A DNA stretch of 64,000 nucleotides, from assembly GCA_963839645.1 (NCBI GenBank), contig CAWIVZ010000001.1, positions 1,178,001 to 1,242,000 of the forward strand, in the 5' to 3' direction. The position numbers and the translations under genes were made by a program. Below the pieces are notes generated by a model that was given only the letters and a program-made list of their open reading frames with translations, did no database searches and was not told where the DNA came from. Position 1 is the first letter of the stretch. Each line of letters starts with the position of its first letter. Source of the DNA: PALSA-911 sp963839645. GTDB lineage: Bacteria; Pseudomonadota; Alphaproteobacteria; Acetobacterales; Acetobacteraceae. Below are positions 51,373 through 60,425 of the stretch, piece by piece.

Positions 51373-52668
51373 CTACTCGGCCGCCATGCGGGAGGCGTCG
51401 TAGATCACCTGATCCAGCGCCGGCTTGATCTCCTTCTGGAAGATTTCCAACGTTTCGATCACTTTTTCCTTCGGCATCTGCGCGTAGTGGTTCACCAGCG
51501 CGATATGCTCGCCCGGCAGCACCTTCCACTGCTCCACCAGCTGCTTGCGCACGCTGTCCACGGTGCCGAACACGAACAGGCCGGAGTTGACCAGGGAGCC
51601 GAAGATGTCGTCCCCCTCCACCTTCCGCCGTCCCATGGCGGCATAGAAGTTCTTCCAGATATCCAGGTCGTACGCCCGGATCTTCTCCAGCGCGTCCTCC
51701 TCGGTCTTGCCGATCTGGATCCAGCGCACCAGGCACTGGTTCTGCCCGGGTGCGAAGGAACGGCCGTTCTGCGCCGCGGCCGTGCGATAGCGCTCCGACA
51801 ACGGCCCCGCCGCGGCGATGGAAGCAAAATAGGTCGGCACGAAACCATGCTTGCCGCAGAACTCGATGGTTTCCGGGCTGCCGGATCCGGCCACGAACAC
51901 CTTCGGATGCGGGCGCGTATACGGCGCCGGCGCCACCGAGGCCCGCCGCCACACGCCCTGCTCGTCCACCTCCCCGGGCGCGCCCAGCCGCTGCGTCACG
52001 CCCGCCTTCGCCAGCGGCCAGTCGTCGATCCCCGCCTCGAACGGAAACGGCACCTGCCAGTTCATGCCCTTGTGGGTGAAGCTCTCCTGCGTCCAGGCCT
52101 TCACCACCAGCTCGACGCTTTCCTCGAAGATCGCCCGGTTGCGCGCGTCATCGTCCTTGTCGTGCTGCATCTGCGTCGCGACCGAGAAGCCGGCATTGGC
52201 GGTGTTGGGATTGTACACCGCCGCCTCCGGCGATTTGGTTGCCCGCGCGCCCAGATGCTGGCCCAGCACATTGGTCCAGCGCGACTGATAGCCGCGGGCG
52301 AACCCGACAAAGGTGCGTCCCTGCGACAGATGGTCGATGACCGCGACCTCCTCGGCCACGCGGATCGGATTGTGCGTGCTCATCACGTAGCCGAGCGGGC
52401 CGATGTTGATGTTCTTGGTCTTCGCCAGCCAATAGGCGTTGGTGGCGCCGGGGCTGGGCGCGACCTCATAGCCTTCGGACCAGAAATGATGCTCCGGGGT
52501 GGCGGCGCCCCAGAAGCCCAGCTCGTCGGCCGCCTGGATGATCTCGGTCAGGCCGGAAATCGCCGCCTGATAGCGTTCCCGGTTGCGCCCGATCGGGCGC
52601 ATGGCGGCGCGCTCGGCTTCGTCCTTCGCCGGCACGACGGGGTACGACATGGTGATCGGCTTGAGCAT
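51373..52668 (-). CDS. LLM-class flavin-dependent oxidoreductase
   Basis: A 431-residue luciferase-like monooxygenase (MLKPITMSYPVVPAKDEAER). Markers are 'AADELGFWGAATPEHHFW', 'NINIGPLGYVMSTHNPIRVA', 'EEVAVIDHLSQGRTFVGFAR' and 'KVFVAGSGSPETIEFCGKHG', the TIM-barrel pattern for FMN or F420 binding. The C-terminal 'FGTVDSVRKQLVEQWK' is also standard. It would oxygenate a substrate with reduced flavin, but no partner reductase is visible. It is upstream of the acyl-CoA-dehydrogenase-like operon on the same strand and divergent from the livG-type importer, so the importer may supply its substrate (inference). Intact. Confidence 0.85.
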   Translation of the reverse strand: MLKPITMSYPVVPAKDEAERAAMRPIGRNRERYQAAISGLTEIIQAADELGFWGAATPEHHFWSEGYEVAPSPGATNAYWLAKTKNINIGPLGYVMSTHNPIRVAEEVAVIDHLSQGRTFVGFARGYQSRWTNVLGQHLGARATKSPEAAVYNPNTANAGFSVATQMQHDKDDDARNRAIFEESVELVVKAWTQESFTHKGMNWQVPFPFEAGIDDWPLAKAGVTQRLGAPGEVDEQGVWRRASVAPAPYTRPHPKVFVAGSGSPETIEFCGKHGFVPTYFASIAAAGPLSERYRTAAAQNGRSFAPGQNQCLVRWIQIGKTEEDALEKIRAYDLDIWKNFYAAMGRRKVEGDDIFGSLVNSGLFVFGTVDSVRKQLVEQWKVLPGEHIALVNHYAQMPKEKVIETLEIFQKEIKPALDQVIYDASRMAAE

Positions 52669-52929
52669 GTTCCTGTTCCCTTTCGCGTGTCGCTTGATCG
52701 CGGACCGTTCGGCCGGCCCTGTCCCCGGGCCGCTTCATGCAGGATGCTAAGCCCAAGCAGCCGCGCGGGTAAATCCTGGGCCGCGGATGGACAGCTTGTC
52801 ATCCGGTGAGGGAAGCAAACCAGTTGCGCCGGCGCGATCCGTTGCGCATGGTACGCCCAACAGACATGGGCTCAGGGCTTCAAGGATGCTGCCAAGGCAT
52901 ACGGGCCGCTCGATTGGGAGGAGAAGCGT
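52669..52929. promoter_or_regulatory. divergent promoter region, LLM gene and importer genes
   Basis: These 261 bp separate divergent operons. GGGAGGAGAAG at 52916-52926 is the ribosome site for the GTG start of livG. Nothing resembling a regulator gene or a clear operator was found. Coordinated control of the two operons from here is plausible but unproven. Confidence 0.4.
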
Positions 52930-53701
52930 GTGCAGGAACCACTGCTCAGCGTGCGGGACGTCACTGTCCGTTTCGGCGGCGTCGTGGCGTTGGATGAGGT
53001 CAGCTTCGATGTCCATGCCGGCCAGATCGTCGGGCTGATCGGCCCGAACGGCGCCGGCAAGACCACCCTGTTCAACTGCCTCAGCCGCCTCTACCAGCCA
53101 AGTTCCGGCGACATCCTGTTCGAGGGCCGCTCCCTGCTCGCCATCCCCCGTCACCGCATCGCCGCCGAGGGGATCGGCCGCACCTTCCAGAACGTCGCGC
53201 TGTTCGATCGCCTGACGGTGCTGGAAAACGTCATGGTCGGCCGCCACAGCCAGACCCAGTCGAGCTTTCTGGCGAACGCCCTGCGCCTGCCCTCCGTCGT
53301 CGCCGAGCAGAACGCCGCGCGCGCCCGGGCGATGGAACTGATCGAGTTCATGGATATCGGCGGCTTCGTGGACTGGCCGGCCGGCGGCCTGCCGTTCCCC
53401 ATCCGCAAGCGCGTCGAACTCGCCCGCGCCCTGGCGGCCAAGCCGAAGCTGCTGCTGCTGGACGAGCCCGCCGCCGGCCTGAACCATGAGGAGGTGCACA
53501 CCCTGGAAGGCCAGATCCGCCGCGTGCGCGACACGCAGGACGTCACGGTGCTGCTGGTCGAGCATCACATGAGCCTGGTCATGTCGGTGTCCGATCAAGG
53601 TCGTCACGGTGAATTTCGGCCGCAAGATCGCCGATGGAACGCCCGACGAGGTGAAGCGCCACCCGGAAGTGATCCGCGCCTATCTGGGCACGGCGGCCTA
53701 G
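52930..53701 (+). CDS. livG: branched-chain-amide-type ABC importer ATPase LivG (one frameshift)
   Basis: Starts GTG 52930 after GGGAGGAGAAG. Walker A is 'GLIGPNGAGKTTLFNCLSRL', the LivG-type 'GIGRTFQNVALFDRLTVLEN' follows, and Walker B is 'LLLLDEPAAGLNHEE'. The signature region reads 'PFPIRKRVELARALAA', lacking the usual LSGGQ, as is common in LivG. After 'VMSVSD' an extra base near 53596 shifts the frame. Corrected reading is KVVTVNFGRKIADGTPDEVK, ending YLGTAA at TAG 53699-53701. About 257 residues. Next to livF with no gap. Confidence 0.88.
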
Positions 53702-54416
53702 ATGACCAACATCCTCGAAGTGAAGGGCCTCAGCGCCTATTACGGCCAGATCCGCGCGCTGTTCGACATCGACTTCACCATCGCCACCGGCGGCGTGACG
53801 GCCCTGCTCGGCGCCAACGGCGCGGGCAAAACCACCACCCTGCGCGCCCTGTGCAACATGGTCCGCCGCACCGGCACCAGCGTCATGGCCGGGCAGGACA
53901 TCTCCCGCAAGCCCACCGAGGACATCGTGCGCATGGGCGTCGCGCATGTGCCGGAAGGGCGCGGCACCTTCGCCGGCCTGACGGTCGAGGAAAACCTGCA
54001 GCTCGCCTTCCACACCAGGCGCGACCACGCGGCCGCGCGGCGCGACCTGGAACTGGTGTTCGACTACTTCCCCCGCCTGAAGGAACGCATCGAAACAACA
54101 GGCCGGCACGCTGTCGGGCGGCGAACAGCAGATGCTGGCGATCTCCCGCGCCCTGATGCTGGCGCCGCGGCTGATGCTGCTGGACGAGCCGTCCTTCGGC
54201 CTCGCCCCGCTGGTCGTGCAGGAGATCTTCCGCATCCTGCGCCGCATCAACGAGCACGAAAAGGTCTCCATGCTGATCGTCGAGCAGAACGCCGCCCTGG
54301 CGCTGGAACTGGCGGACCATGTCTACCTGCTGGAAACCGGCAAGGTCGTCACGTCCGGCCCGTCGACGATGGTGCAGAACGACGAGACGCTGCGCAAAGC
54401 GTATCTGGGCTATTGA
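53702..54416 (+). CDS. livF: ABC importer ATPase LivF (one frameshift)
   Basis: Begins MTNILEVKGLSAYYGQIRAL right after the livG stop. Walker A is 'LLGANGAGKTTTLRALCNMV' and the LivF-type 'MGVAHVPEGRGTFAGLTVEE' follows. An extra base near 54094 breaks 'RLKERIE' from QQAGTLSGGEQQMLAISRAL, which contains the signature LSGGE. Walker B is 'LMLLDEPSFGLAPLVVQEIF'. It ends KAYLGY at 54416. The corrected length, about 238 residues, is typical. It forms the ATPase pair of the importer with LivG. Confidence 0.88.
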
Positions 54417-54425
54417 GGGGAAAAA

Positions 54426-55298
54426 ATGGAATTCCTGCTGCAGCAGATCGCTTCCGGGCTGACATCGGCGCCATCTACGCCTGCGTGGCGCTCGGTCTGG
54501 TGATGATCTACGTCTCGACCGACCATATCAATTTCGCCCAGGGCGAGATGGCGATGTTCGCCACCTACATCGCCTGGACGCTGATCCAGGCCGGCATTCC
54601 CTACTGGGTCGCCTTCGTCCTCACGGTGCTGATCGCCTTCACCGGCGGATTGCTGATCCAACGGTTCATCCTGAAACCATTGGAGCACGCGCCGGTGCTG
54701 GCGCTGGTGGTGTGCTTCATCGCGCTGCTGTCGATCTTCAACGCCATCGCCGGCATGATCTGGAGCTACACGGTCAAGCAGTTCCCCTCGCCGTTCCCGT
54801 CCGGGGATCCCACCGGGCACGGCCTGGTCAGCTACCACCAGATCGGCGTGGTGGCGGTCACCGCGATCATGCTCGGCGTCCTCACCGTCTTCTTCCGCTT
54901 CACCACGCTCGGCCTGGCCATGCGCGCCGCGGCGCAGAACCCGGCCTCCGCGCGGCTGATGGGGGTGCGGGTGTCGTGGATGCTGGCGCTGGGCTGGGGA
55001 CTGGCGGCGGCGATCGGCTCGGTGGCGGGAATGATGGTGGCGCCGATCGTCTTCCTCGATCCCAACATGATGACCGGCATCCTGATCTACGGCTTCGCCG
55101 GCGCGTTGGTCGGCGGCATCGGCAATCCCGGCGGCGCGGTGGTCGGCGGGTTCATCGTCGGCGTGCTGGAGAACCTGGTCGGCACCTACATCATCGGCAA
55201 CGAACTGAAGCTGACCTTCGCCCTGGTCATCGTGGTGGGCGTGCTTATCGCTGAAGCCGGCAGGCCTGTTCGGCCGCGTCATCGTGAAGCGGGTCTGA
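54426..55298 (+). CDS. livH: ABC importer permease LivH (two frameshifts)
   Basis: Starts MEFLLQQIASGL at 54426, nine bases after livF. A missing base near 54461 leads into IGAIYACVALGLVMIYVSTD. The permease body has eight or so membrane segments including 'HINFAQGEMAMFATYIAWTL' and the conserved loop 'NPASARLMGVRVSWMLALGW'. An extra base near 55251 separates 'GVLI' from VKPAGLFGRVIVKRV, which ends at TGA 55296-55298. The corrected protein is about 291 residues. With LivM it forms the inner-membrane pore for amino acids or amides and their analogues. Confidence 0.85.
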
Positions 55299-55300
55299 AC

Positions 55301-56343
55301 ATGGCAGCGGTCACGAACTCCTGGGCGACAAGGCGCGGCATCGGCGCGGTGGCGATCGTCTTCTGGCTGGCGATGCTGGCGCTGCCGCTGCTGGGCAACG
55401 TGTTCCCGATCCGAGAGCTTCGATTATTACATGTTCATGGGCCAGTCGATGATGGTCTACTGCCATCGCCGTGCTGGGGCTGAACCTGCTGACCGGCTTC
55501 AACGGCCAGATCTCGCTCGGCCACGGCGCGTTCTTCGCGCTCGGCGCCTACATCGCCGCCATCCTGATGACCGACGGCGGCTGGCCGTACTGGGCCACCC
55601 TGCCGGTGGTGGCGATCCTGTGCTTCGGCGCCGGCTTCCTGTTCGGCTTTCCCGCGCTGAAGCTCGAGGGCCACTATCTGGCGCTGGCCACCTTCACCCT
55701 GGCGATCGCGGTGCCGCAGCTTCTGAAGCACAAGGCGATCGCGCCCTGGACCGGCGGCGTCGCCGGGCTGGTGCTGGACAAGCCGGACGCGCCGTTCGGC
55801 CTGCCGCTCAGCCCGGACCAGTGGCTGTTACTATTTCTGCCTGATCGTGGCGATGGTGCTGTTCTGGGCCGCGTACAACATGCTGCGCGGGCGCAGCGGC
55901 CGGGCCATGATGGCGATCCGCGACCACGCGCATGGCCGCCGGCACGATGGGCATCGACACCTCGCTGTACAAGACCATCACCTTCGGCATCAGCGCTGCT
56001 CTACACCGGCCTCGCCGGCGCGCTGTCGGCGATCACCGTGGCCTATGTCGCGCCCGACAGCTTCGCCCTGCCGCTGTCGATCGCCTTCCTGGTGGGCCTC
56101 GTGGTCGGCGGCCTGTCGTCGCTCTCCGGCTGCATCATCGGCGGCATCTTCCTGGTGCTGGTGCAGAACTCGTCGCAATCCCTGTCGGACTGGATGAAGG
56201 CCACGTTCGACCTGCGCTACGATGTTCCGTCCTGGGCCATCTACGGCGTGCTGCTGTTGTTGCTGATGTACGTGATGCCGACCGGCGTCGCCGGCGGATG
56301 CGGCCGGCTCTATCGCTTTCTGGCACAGAGGCGGCCTCGCTGA
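55301..56343 (+). CDS. livM: ABC importer permease LivM (about five frameshifts)
   Basis: Starts MAAVTNSWATRRGIGAVAIV at 55301. Extra bases near 55417, 55461, 55828, 55928 and 55998 interrupt the frame. Corrected segments are SFDYYMFMGQSMMVYAIAVL, GLNLLTGFNGQISLGHGAFF, 'GHYLALATFTLAIAVPQLLK', 'YFCLIVAMVLFWAAYNMLRG', 'GTMGIDTSLYKTITFGISAL' and 'YTGLAGALSAITVAYVAPDS', ending FLAQRRPR at 56343. All pieces match the LivM permease in order, with 'GFNGQISLGHGAFFALGAY' as the key motif. About 346 residues corrected. The density of indels is the highest in the window. Confidence 0.82.
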
Positions 56344-56376
56344 TCCGACAACCCGTCCAACAAGGAGGAAACCGAA

Positions 56377-57612
56377 ATGTCCATGAAACTTCGCCGTCGC
56401 GACGCTTGCTGCTGGCAGCGGGAGCCATGCTCGACCGTCAGGGCCGCGCGGGCGGAAAAGAAATACAGCCCCGGGGTGACCGATACCGAGATCAAGATCG
56501 GCAACACGATGCCGTATTCCGGCAACGCCTCGGCGTACGGCGTGGTCGGCCGGGCGCAGGCCGCCTATTTCCGCATGATCAACGAACCAGGGTGGCGTGA
56601 ACGGGCGCAAGATTAACTTCATTTCCCTCGACGATGGCTACTCGCCGCCGAAGACCGTGGAACTGACGCGCCAGCTGGTGGAGCGCGACCAGGTGCTGGC
56701 CCTGTTCTCCCCTCTCGGCACCGCCTCCAACACCGCGATCCACAAATACTGAACCAGAAGAAAGTGCCGCAGATCCTGATTGCCAGCGGGGCGTCCAAAT
56801 GGGGCGATCCGAAGCATTTTCCGTGGACCATGGGCTGGCAGCCGGATTACCATACCGAGGGCTTGATCTATGCCAAGCACACGCTCTCCACCATCAAGAA
56901 TCCGAAATTCGCGATTCTCCGGCAGAATGACGATTTCGGCCAGGACTATCTGGACGGCTTCCTTGAGGGGCTGAAGGAAGGGCTAGGTGCGGACTATGAG
57001 AAATCGGTGCTCGCGGCGGCAACCTATGAGGTGACGGACGCGACGGTGGACAGCCAGATTCTGCAGCTGAAGAATTCCGGCGCCAACGTGTTTTTCAACA
57101 TCACGACGCCGAAATTCGCCGCCCAGGCGATCAAGAAGGCAGCTGAGATCAGCTGGAAGCCCAGGCAGTACCTGGTCAACGTCGCCGCCTCGATCGGCGC
57201 GGTGATCCGCCCGGCCGGATTCGACAACTCCCAGGGCATCATTACCGCCATTTATCTGAAGGACATCACCGACCCTCACTGGCACAACGCGCCGGATTAC
57301 ATTGAATGGAAGGCGTGGATGGACAAATGGAACCCGACCGCCAATCCCATCGAGAGCGCAAACGTGTCTGGCTACATCGGCGCGATCGTGATGACCCGCA
57401 TCCTGAAGAATTGCGGCGATGAGCTAACGCGGGAGAATGTCATGCACCAGGCGGCCAGCATGAAAGACTGGGAAGTTCCGATGCTGTTGCCGGGCATCCG
57501 GGCCAACACCAGCCCGACGGATTTTTACCCGTTACAATCGGTCAACCTCGCCAAGATCGACGGCGAGCATTGGACCCTGTTCGGCGACCTGATGACGCGC
57601 ACGGCGGCCTGA
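56377..57612 (+). CDS. ABC importer periplasmic substrate-binding protein (about four frameshifts)
   Basis: Starts ATG 56377 after AAGGAGGAAACC. A signal-peptide-like start (MSMKLRRR, LLLAAGAML) is itself interrupted by shifts near 56402 and 56434. More indels lie near 56587 and 56751. The corrected mature protein reads EKKYSPGVTDTEIKIGNTMP, 'YSGNASAYGVVGRAQAAYFR', 'GGVNGRKINFISLDDGYSPP' and 'ILIASGASKWGDPKHFPWTM', and then stays in frame to GDLMTRTAA at 57612. These are typical of LivJ/LivK-type (Peripla_BP_6) receptors for amino acids, amides or aromatic acids. The ligand is unknown. The corrected length is about 412 residues. Confidence 0.85.
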
Positions 57613-57681
57613 CCGGGTTTCGGCCGGAACCCCAGGGGTGCTAGACCGGTCGTCCCCGCAAAGGACGATCGGAGCTCCCCC

Positions 57682-58980
57682 TTGACCGCCACAACCCGGC
57701 TGGAAAGCCTGCGCCGCCTCCTGGCCCATGCGCGTGAGCGCCTGGGCCTGGATATCGGCTTCCTGCTATGGGACGGCACCAGCGTGCCGGAGGGCCTGCC
57801 CGAGGATGCGCTGGCGATCCGCCTGGCCGATGAGGGCGTGATCGCCTCCCTGCTGCGCCGGCCGAACATCGACACGCTGGCCAATCTCTGGGTCTCCGGC
57901 CGGATCGACATTCGCGCCGGCACGATCTTCGACCTCGTCGCCCGCCGGCCGAAAATCCGCTCCCGCGCGATGCTGAAAAGCCTGAACAAGGTCAGGCTGG
58001 CAACCACGCTGGCGCGCTTCCTGCGGGTGCCGCGCGGCGGCCCCTGGCCGCTGGAGGGCATCCGCGGAGACAAGGCCCTGGCCGATGGCAGCGAGGACGC
58101 GAACCGCATCAACGTGTCGTATCATTACGATGCATCCAATGCGTTCTACTCGCTCTTCCTTGACAAATCGATGGTCTACACCTGCGCCTATTTCACCGAC
58201 TGGAACAACAGCCTGGCCCAGGCGCAGCACGACAAGCTGGATATGATCTGCCGCAAGCTGCGCCTGAAACCGGATGACACGCTGCTCGATATCGGTTGCG
58301 GCTGGGGCGCGCTCGTGTGCCACGCCGCCCAGCATTACGGCGTCCGCGCAACCGGCGTCACGCTATCGAAGGAACAGTTCGCCTACGCCACCGACCGGAT
58401 CGCTCGCGCCGGCCTGCAGGACCGGGTGAAACTGGAACTGCGCGACTACGCCCTGATGGAAGGCACCTTCGACAAGATCTCCTCCATCGGCATGTTCGAA
58501 CAGGTCGGCATCGCCAATCACGCCACCTACTTCCGCACCGTGAACCGCCTGCTCAATCCCGGCGGCCTCTATCTGCACCACTCCATCGCCCGCCCCGCCA
58601 AGCGTGACGACCGCCGCTTCAAGCGCCGCCCGAAGGAATACGCCGCCCTCGTGCGCTACATCTTCCCCGGCGGCGAACTCGACCATGTCGGCATGTCCAT
58701 CGCCAACCTGCAGCGCCACGGCTTCGAGGTGCACGACATGGAGGCCTGGCGCGAACACTACGCCCGCACCTGCCGCCTCTGGCACGACCGACTGCTGGCA
58801 CGTTACCCCGAAGCCTCGGCCGAAGTCGGCAGCGTCAAGGTCCGCCTCTGGCTGGCCTACCTGGCCGGCTGCTCACTGGCCTTCGAACGCAACACCGTCG
58901 GCATCTACCAAACCCTGGCCTCCAAACGCGTCCGCGGCCCCTCGGGGCTACCCCCGACCCGGGCCGACCTGTACGCGTAG
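57682..58980 (+). CDS. cyclopropane-fatty-acyl-phospholipid synthase family methyltransferase
   Basis: Starts TTG 57682 and has 432 residues. The N-terminal domain resembles the CFAS accessory region ('DIGFLLWDGTSVPEGLPEDA'). The catalytic part has 'ISYHYDASNAFYSLFLDKSM'-like sequence ('NVSYHYDASNAFYSLFLDKS'), 'YTCAYFTDWNNSLAQAQHDK', SAM motif 'LLDIGCGWGALVCHAA' and 'GMFEQVGIANHATYFRTVNR'. It would transfer a methylene from SAM to unsaturated fatty-acyl chains of membrane lipids, or methylate a similar acceptor. It follows the importer genes on the same strand but is probably independent. Intact. Confidence 0.88.
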   Translation: MTATTRLESLRRLLAHARERLGLDIGFLLWDGTSVPEGLPEDALAIRLADEGVIASLLRRPNIDTLANLWVSGRIDIRAGTIFDLVARRPKIRSRAMLKSLNKVRLATTLARFLRVPRGGPWPLEGIRGDKALADGSEDANRINVSYHYDASNAFYSLFLDKSMVYTCAYFTDWNNSLAQAQHDKLDMICRKLRLKPDDTLLDIGCGWGALVCHAAQHYGVRATGVTLSKEQFAYATDRIARAGLQDRVKLELRDYALMEGTFDKISSIGMFEQVGIANHATYFRTVNRLLNPGGLYLHHSIARPAKRDDRRFKRRPKEYAALVRYIFPGGELDHVGMSIANLQRHGFEVHDMEAWREHYARTCRLWHDRLLARYPEASAEVGSVKVRLWLAYLAGCSLAFERNTVGIYQTLASKRVRGPSGLPPTRADLYA

Positions 58981-59018
58981 CCGCATTCGCCGAAGGCGCA
59001 TGAGCCGGAGGAAAGGAA

Positions 59019-59145
59019 GCAAGGCCAGGGGCGCCGCCCCTGGACCCCGTTAAGGGCAAGCCCTCAAAACCCCTACTGGTTTGGATGTGGAAAGGGGGGC
59101 TACCCGGACCAAGTCAGTCCGGGTAGCCCCCTTTCACATCCAAAC
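59019..59145. repeat. REP-like palindrome plus long hairpin
   Basis: 59019-59048 repeats the 51235-51264 palindrome with one change. It is followed by arms GTTTGGATGTGGAAAGGGGG (from 59079) and CCCCCTTTCACATCCAAAC (to 59145). The full arms span 59079-59108 and 59118-59145 and pair almost perfectly around a nine-base loop. Lying between two convergent genes, it could terminate transcription in both directions. Confidence 0.75.
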
Positions 59146-59204
59146 AATGGAAGGTTTCCAAAGGCTAGCTTTGGCGGGGGGGGGCCTTGCCTCCTTCCTC
59201 GGCC

Positions 59205-59498
59205 TCAAACGCCCTCAACGATGCGGATATCGCGTTCGGCCGCGCCGGTGCCCAGCGCGCGCAGGGCTTCCTGGTAGCCCGGGCTGTTGTAGGCGGCCAG
59301 CGCCGCTTCCACGCTTTCGAACTCGATCAGCACGGTGCGTTGCTTCAGCCCGGCTTCCTTGATCGCCGCCGCCTCGCCGCGCGCCAGGAACTTGCCGCCC
59401 GCCGCGGCCAAGGACGGCCCCGCCAGCTTGGCGTAGGCGGCCAAGGCATCGGGGTTGGAAACCGAACGATAGGCACTGATCCAATAGGCCTTGGCCAT
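59205..59498 (-). CDS. DUF1330 family protein
   Basis: From ATG 59498, preceded by AGGGAGAG, the protein has 97 residues: MAKAYWISAYRSVSNPDALA, 'YAKLAGPSLAAAGGKFLARG' and 'RTVLIEFESVEAALAAYNSP' followed by GYQEALRAL. This is the DUF1330 pattern of a ferredoxin-like alpha+beta-barrel domain. The function is unknown, although some relatives act as small monooxygenase-like or stress proteins. It is divergent from an SDR gene. Intact, and the upstream in-frame codons are not conserved. Confidence 0.88.
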   Translation of the reverse strand: MAKAYWISAYRSVSNPDALAAYAKLAGPSLAAAGGKFLARGEAAAIKEAGLKQRTVLIEFESVEAALAAYNSPGYQEALRALGTGAAERDIRIVEGV

Positions 59499-59638
59499 GT
59501 TACTCTCCCTGTGAAGTACTCGGCGTGAAGCTTCGGGCGGGACGGTTGACAACCGGCCCCGCGACAGCCCCCATTCATGCAGCACCACGGCGAATATGCA
59601 AAGCCGGGTCCAATGATCCACGGGGGAAGGAAACCAGC

Positions 59639-60382
59639 ATGCGCCTGCAAGACAAAGTCGCCATCGTCACCGGCGGCGCCCACGGCATGGGCGAAGCCGA
59701 AGCCAGGCTGTTCGCCCGCGAGGGCGCCAAGGTGGTCGTCGCCGACGTGCTGCCCGACATGGGCGAGGCCGTCGCCGCGGACATCCGCGCCAAGGGCGGC
59801 CAGGCCGTCTTCCAGAAGATCGACGTCACCAGCGAAGCCGAGTGGCAGGCCCTCATCGCCGCCACCCTGAAAGCCTTTGGAAGGCTGGACATCCTGGTGA
59901 ACAACGCCGGCATTTCCGGCAGCGCGGTCGGCGACCACGACGCGATCGAAGGCTGGAACCGCATCATCGCCGTCAACCAGACCAGCGTCTTCCTCGGCAC
60001 CAAGCTCGCCGCGGAGCAGATGGCCAAGACCGGTGGCGGTTCGATCGTGAACATCTCCTCGATCATGGGCTTCGTCGGCAGCACCAGCGGCCACCCGGCC
60101 TATCACGCGTCGAAAGGCGCGGTGCGCATCTACTCGAAAGCCGCGGCGGTCCGCTATGGGCCCAGCCAGGTGCGGGTGAATACCGTCCACCCCGGCTACA
60201 TGCCGGCGATGCTGAACTCCACCAACAGCAACGAACGCGCCGACAAGATCGCCGCCACCCCGCTGCGGCGCCTCGGCGAGGCGATCGAGGTCGCCAACGG
60301 CGTGCTCTTCCTCGCCTCCGACGAGGCCTCGTTCGTCACCGGCACCGAACTGGTGATCGACGGCGGCTGGATCGCCCAATAG
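59639..60382 (+). CDS. short-chain dehydrogenase/reductase (classical SDR)
   Basis: From ATG 59639, with GGGGGAAGG upstream, the protein has 247 residues. The cofactor motif is 'VAIVTGGAHGMGEAEARLFA' and Asp in 'VVVADVLPDM' indicates NAD preference. The structural motif 'LVNNAGIS' and the catalytic residues Ser in 'IVNISSIMGF' and Tyr/Lys in 'YHASKGAV' are present. The end 'TGTELVIDGGWIAQ' is typical. It would oxidise a hydroxy compound or reduce a ketone, with an unknown substrate. It leads a plus-strand group with MFS, alpha-hydroxy-acid oxidase and aldolase genes, suggesting a catabolic set. Confidence 0.9.
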   Translation: MRLQDKVAIVTGGAHGMGEAEARLFAREGAKVVVADVLPDMGEAVAADIRAKGGQAVFQKIDVTSEAEWQALIAATLKAFGRLDILVNNAGISGSAVGDHDAIEGWNRIIAVNQTSVFLGTKLAAEQMAKTGGGSIVNISSIMGFVGSTSGHPAYHASKGAVRIYSKAAAVRYGPSQVRVNTVHPGYMPAMLNSTNSNERADKIAATPLRRLGEAIEVANGVLFLASDEASFVTGTELVIDGGWIAQ

Positions 60383-60425
60383 GGCAGGGGGCGGCGCCTT
60401 GTTCCGCGCCGCCCGAACGCCGATC

